Positions 62,010 to 64,000 of a stretch of 64,000 nucleotides of DNA are shown in pieces. This stretch comes from Petrolisthes cinctipes (lineage: Eukaryota > Arthropoda > Malacostraca > Decapoda > Porcellanidae), in the NCBI GenBank assembly GCA_033782935.1, contig JAWQEG010000412.1, positions 919,501 through 983,500 of the forward strand. Reading direction: 5' to 3'. Within the stretch, counting starts at the first letter, position 1; each line of letters begins with the position of its first letter. The position numbers and the translations under genes are program-made. The notes under the pieces are model-generated. The model searched no databases. It worked only from the letters and a program-made list of their open reading frames with translations, and was not told the DNA's origin.

Positions 62010-64000
62010 GAAAATACTCTAACACGGAGTAGGCATGTACAGATACCTTCTGGGACCTCTAAATATAGAATTTTCGGGTGTTTTGAGACTGAATTTGAGA
62101 TATCGATTTTTTGGCACCTAAAATGTCGATTTTTAGCATGTTTTTAGCCTATATTTTGAAAATATTCTAGCACTGTGTAGGCATGTAGAGATTGCTTCTG
62201 GGACCCCAAAATATTGAATTTTCGGGTGTTTTGAGCCTGAATTTGAGATATAAACGGGTACAGAAGATACATGCACATATTGACTTTGGGCACCAAAAAT
62301 ATCGATTTTCAGCATGTTTTGGGCCTGAATTTTGAAAATACTCTAACACGGAGTAGGCATGTACAGATCGCTTCTGGGACCCCAAAATATCGAATTTTCG
62401 GGTGTTTAGGGCCAGAATTTGAGATATAAACGGGTACAGAAGATGCATGCACATATCGACTTTTTGGCACCTAAAAGATCGATTTTCAGTATGTTTTTGG
62501 CCTGTATTTTGAAAATACTCTAACACGGAGTAGGCATGTACAGATCGCTTCTGGGACCTCTAAATATCGATTTTTCGGGTGTTTTGGGACTGAATTTGAG
62601 ATATCGATTTTTGGCACCTAAAATGTCTATTTTTAGCATGTTTTTAGCCTATATTTTGAAAATATTCTAGCACTGTGTAGGCATGTACATATTGCTTCTG
62701 GGACCCCAAAATATTGAATTTTCGGGTGTTTTGAGCCTGAATTTGAGATATAAACGGGTACAGAAGATGCATGCACATATCGACTTTTGTGCATCTAAAA
62801 GATCGATTTTTAGTATGTTTTGAGCATGTATTTTGAAAATACTCTAACACGGAGTAGGCATGTACAGATCGCTTCTGGGACCCCTAAATATCGAATTTTC
62901 GGGTGTTTTGGGACTGAATTTGAGATATCGACTTTTTAGCACCAAAAAGATCGATTTTTAGCATGTTTTTAGCCTATATTTTGAAAATATTCTAGCACTG
63001 TGTAGGCATGTACAGATTGCTTCTGGGACCCCAAAATATTGAATTTTCGGGTGTTTTGAGCCTGAATTTGAGATATAAACGGGTACTGAAGATGCATGCA
63101 CATATCGACTTTTGTGCATCTAAAAGATCGATTTTCAGTATGTTTTGAGCATGTATTTTGAAAATACTCTAACACGGAGTAGGCATGTACAGATCGCTTC
63201 TGGGACCCCTAAATATTGAATTTTCGGGTGTTATGGGACTGAATTTGAGATATCGACTTTTTGGCACCTAAAAGATAGATTTTTAGCATGTTTTTAGCCT
63301 ATATTTTGAAAATATTCTAGCACTGACTAGGCATGTACAGATTGCTTCTGGGACCCCAAAATATTGAATTTTCGGGTGTTTTGAGACTGAATTTGAGATA
63401 TAAACGGGTACAGAAGATACATGCACATATTGACTTTGGGCACCAAAAATATCGATTTTCAGCATGTTTTGGGCCTGAATTTTGAAAATACTCTAACACG
63501 GAGTAGGCATGTACAGATCGCTTCTGGGACCCGCAAATATCGAATTTTCGGGTGTTTAGGGCCAGAATTTGAGATATAAACGGGTACAGAAGATGCATGC
63601 ACATATCGACTTTTGGGCACCTAAAAGATCGATTTTCAGTATGTTATTGGCCTGTATTTTGAAAATACTCTAACACGGAGTAGGCATGTACAGATCCCTT
63701 CTGGGACCACTAAATATCGAATTTTCGGGTGTTTTGGGACTGAATTTGAGATATCGATTTTTTGGCACCTAAAATGTCGATGTTTAGCATGTTTTTAGCC
63801 TATATTTTGAAAATATTCTAGCACTGTGTAGGCATGTACAGATTGCTTCTGGGACTCCAAAATATTGAATTTTCGGGTTTTTTGAGCCTGAATTTGAGAT
63901 ATAAACGGGTACAGAAGATACATGCACATATTGACTTTTGCACCAAAAATATCGATTTTCAGCATGTTTTGGGCCTGAATTTTGAAAATACTCTAACACG
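62010..64000. repeat. Return to alpha-type array, copy of 7,910-9,750 at offset 54,100
   Basis: B starts 62158, 62658, 62983, 63308 and 63809 equal 8058, 8558, 8883, 9208 and 9709 plus 54,100. Shared features are the AAATGTCTATTTTTAGC A monomer, TACATATTG, TTTTTAGCACC then AAAAAGATCG, and AAAAGATAGATTTTTAGC. From about 63,850 the B changes to the GGGACTCC type of 2782 and 13828. The tail has GGGTTTTTTGAGCC and a shortened GACTTTTGCACC. Confidence 0.83.

Larger units (their letters stand above)
1..64000. repeat. Satellite DNA array filling the whole window
   Basis: Head-to-tail tandem repeats of 124-177 bp monomers run from the first to the last base, all in one orientation, and the array continues past both ends. 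Landmarks in nearly every monomer are GAAAATA at the start, then TTCTGGGACC, AATTTTCGGGTG, GAATTTGAGATAT, and a TCGATTTT element before the end. The sequence is AT-rich and tract-rich (TTTT on the plus strand). No intron, promoter, tRNA, rRNA, LTR or terminal inverted repeat was seen, and there is no gap of 300 bases free of the repeat. Known biology of such arrays points to centromeric or other constitutive heterochromatin; which of these, and which organism, cannot be read from the sequence. Confidence 0.98.

Noticed and set aside
1..64000. CRISPR array
   Set aside because: Repeats are regularly spaced, but there are no unique spacers; repeat and interval are both satellite and both recur. 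Unit size is far above CRISPR repeat length.
1..64000. rDNA spacer subrepeats or telomeric repeats
   Set aside because: No rRNA coding sequence, no promoter duplication and no short telomere-type motif runs were seen anywhere in the window.

Overview
The whole 64 kb is one uninterrupted eukaryotic satellite-DNA array. I find no protein gene, RNA gene, transposon, unique spacer or orientation switch. Every base can be placed in a head-to-tail tandem repeat whose monomers are about 124 to 177 bp. Dividing the window by the mean monomer length gives roughly 390 monomers; this is an estimate, not a count. Megabase-type satellite with higher-order structure is typical of centromeric, pericentromeric or subtelomeric heterochromatin. 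I do not recognise the monomer as a named satellite and cannot tell a plant from an animal genome.

Three monomer classes recur in fixed order. A is 148 bp and looks like a longer monomer that lost 29 bp. B is 176 bp, or 166 bp in a deleted form, and carries TG where A and C carry CG at three sites. C is 177 bp, in two subtypes, Ca and Cb. The basic higher-order repeat (HOR) is A-B-C, 491 bp with the short B and 501 bp with the long B. Dimers of 315 to 325 bp (A plus a B/C chimera, or A-B) are interspersed. Monomer starts are set at the recurring GAAAATA, which lies in the centre of a 15-bp dyad.

Layout by family: 1-18,769 (alpha) has trimers and dimers with copies at offsets of 3,134, 3,293, 6,602 and 9,720 bp. 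18,770-34,301 (beta) has period 976/977, 1,482, 1,492, 1,993 and 4,452 bp copies plus rare 124-bp A monomers and C/A fusions. 34,302-40,210 (gamma-1) starts with a 1,140-bp seven-monomer HOR. 40,211-61,518 (gamma-2) is built from an 18-mer HOR of 2,972 bp and a 24-mer of 3,964 bp. About 35.9-46.1 kb and 46.1-57.0 kb are two copies of a roughly 10-11 kb segment. A transitional trimer fills 61,519-62,009, and 62,010 to about 63,850 returns to alpha type, matching 7,910 onward at a constant offset of 54,100 bp.

The many minus-strand open frames of 60 to 130 codons are by-products of the repeat: the same DNA is open in two frames, and the 148-, 166- and 176-bp monomers shift the frame. The interest lies in the recombination record (a crossover narrowed to about 20 bp, nested HORs, long-range patch sharing) and in monomer-scale features: the junction dyad with paired substitutions, a CENP-B-box-like motif missing from A, CpG decay confined to B, and nucleosome-sized lengths.
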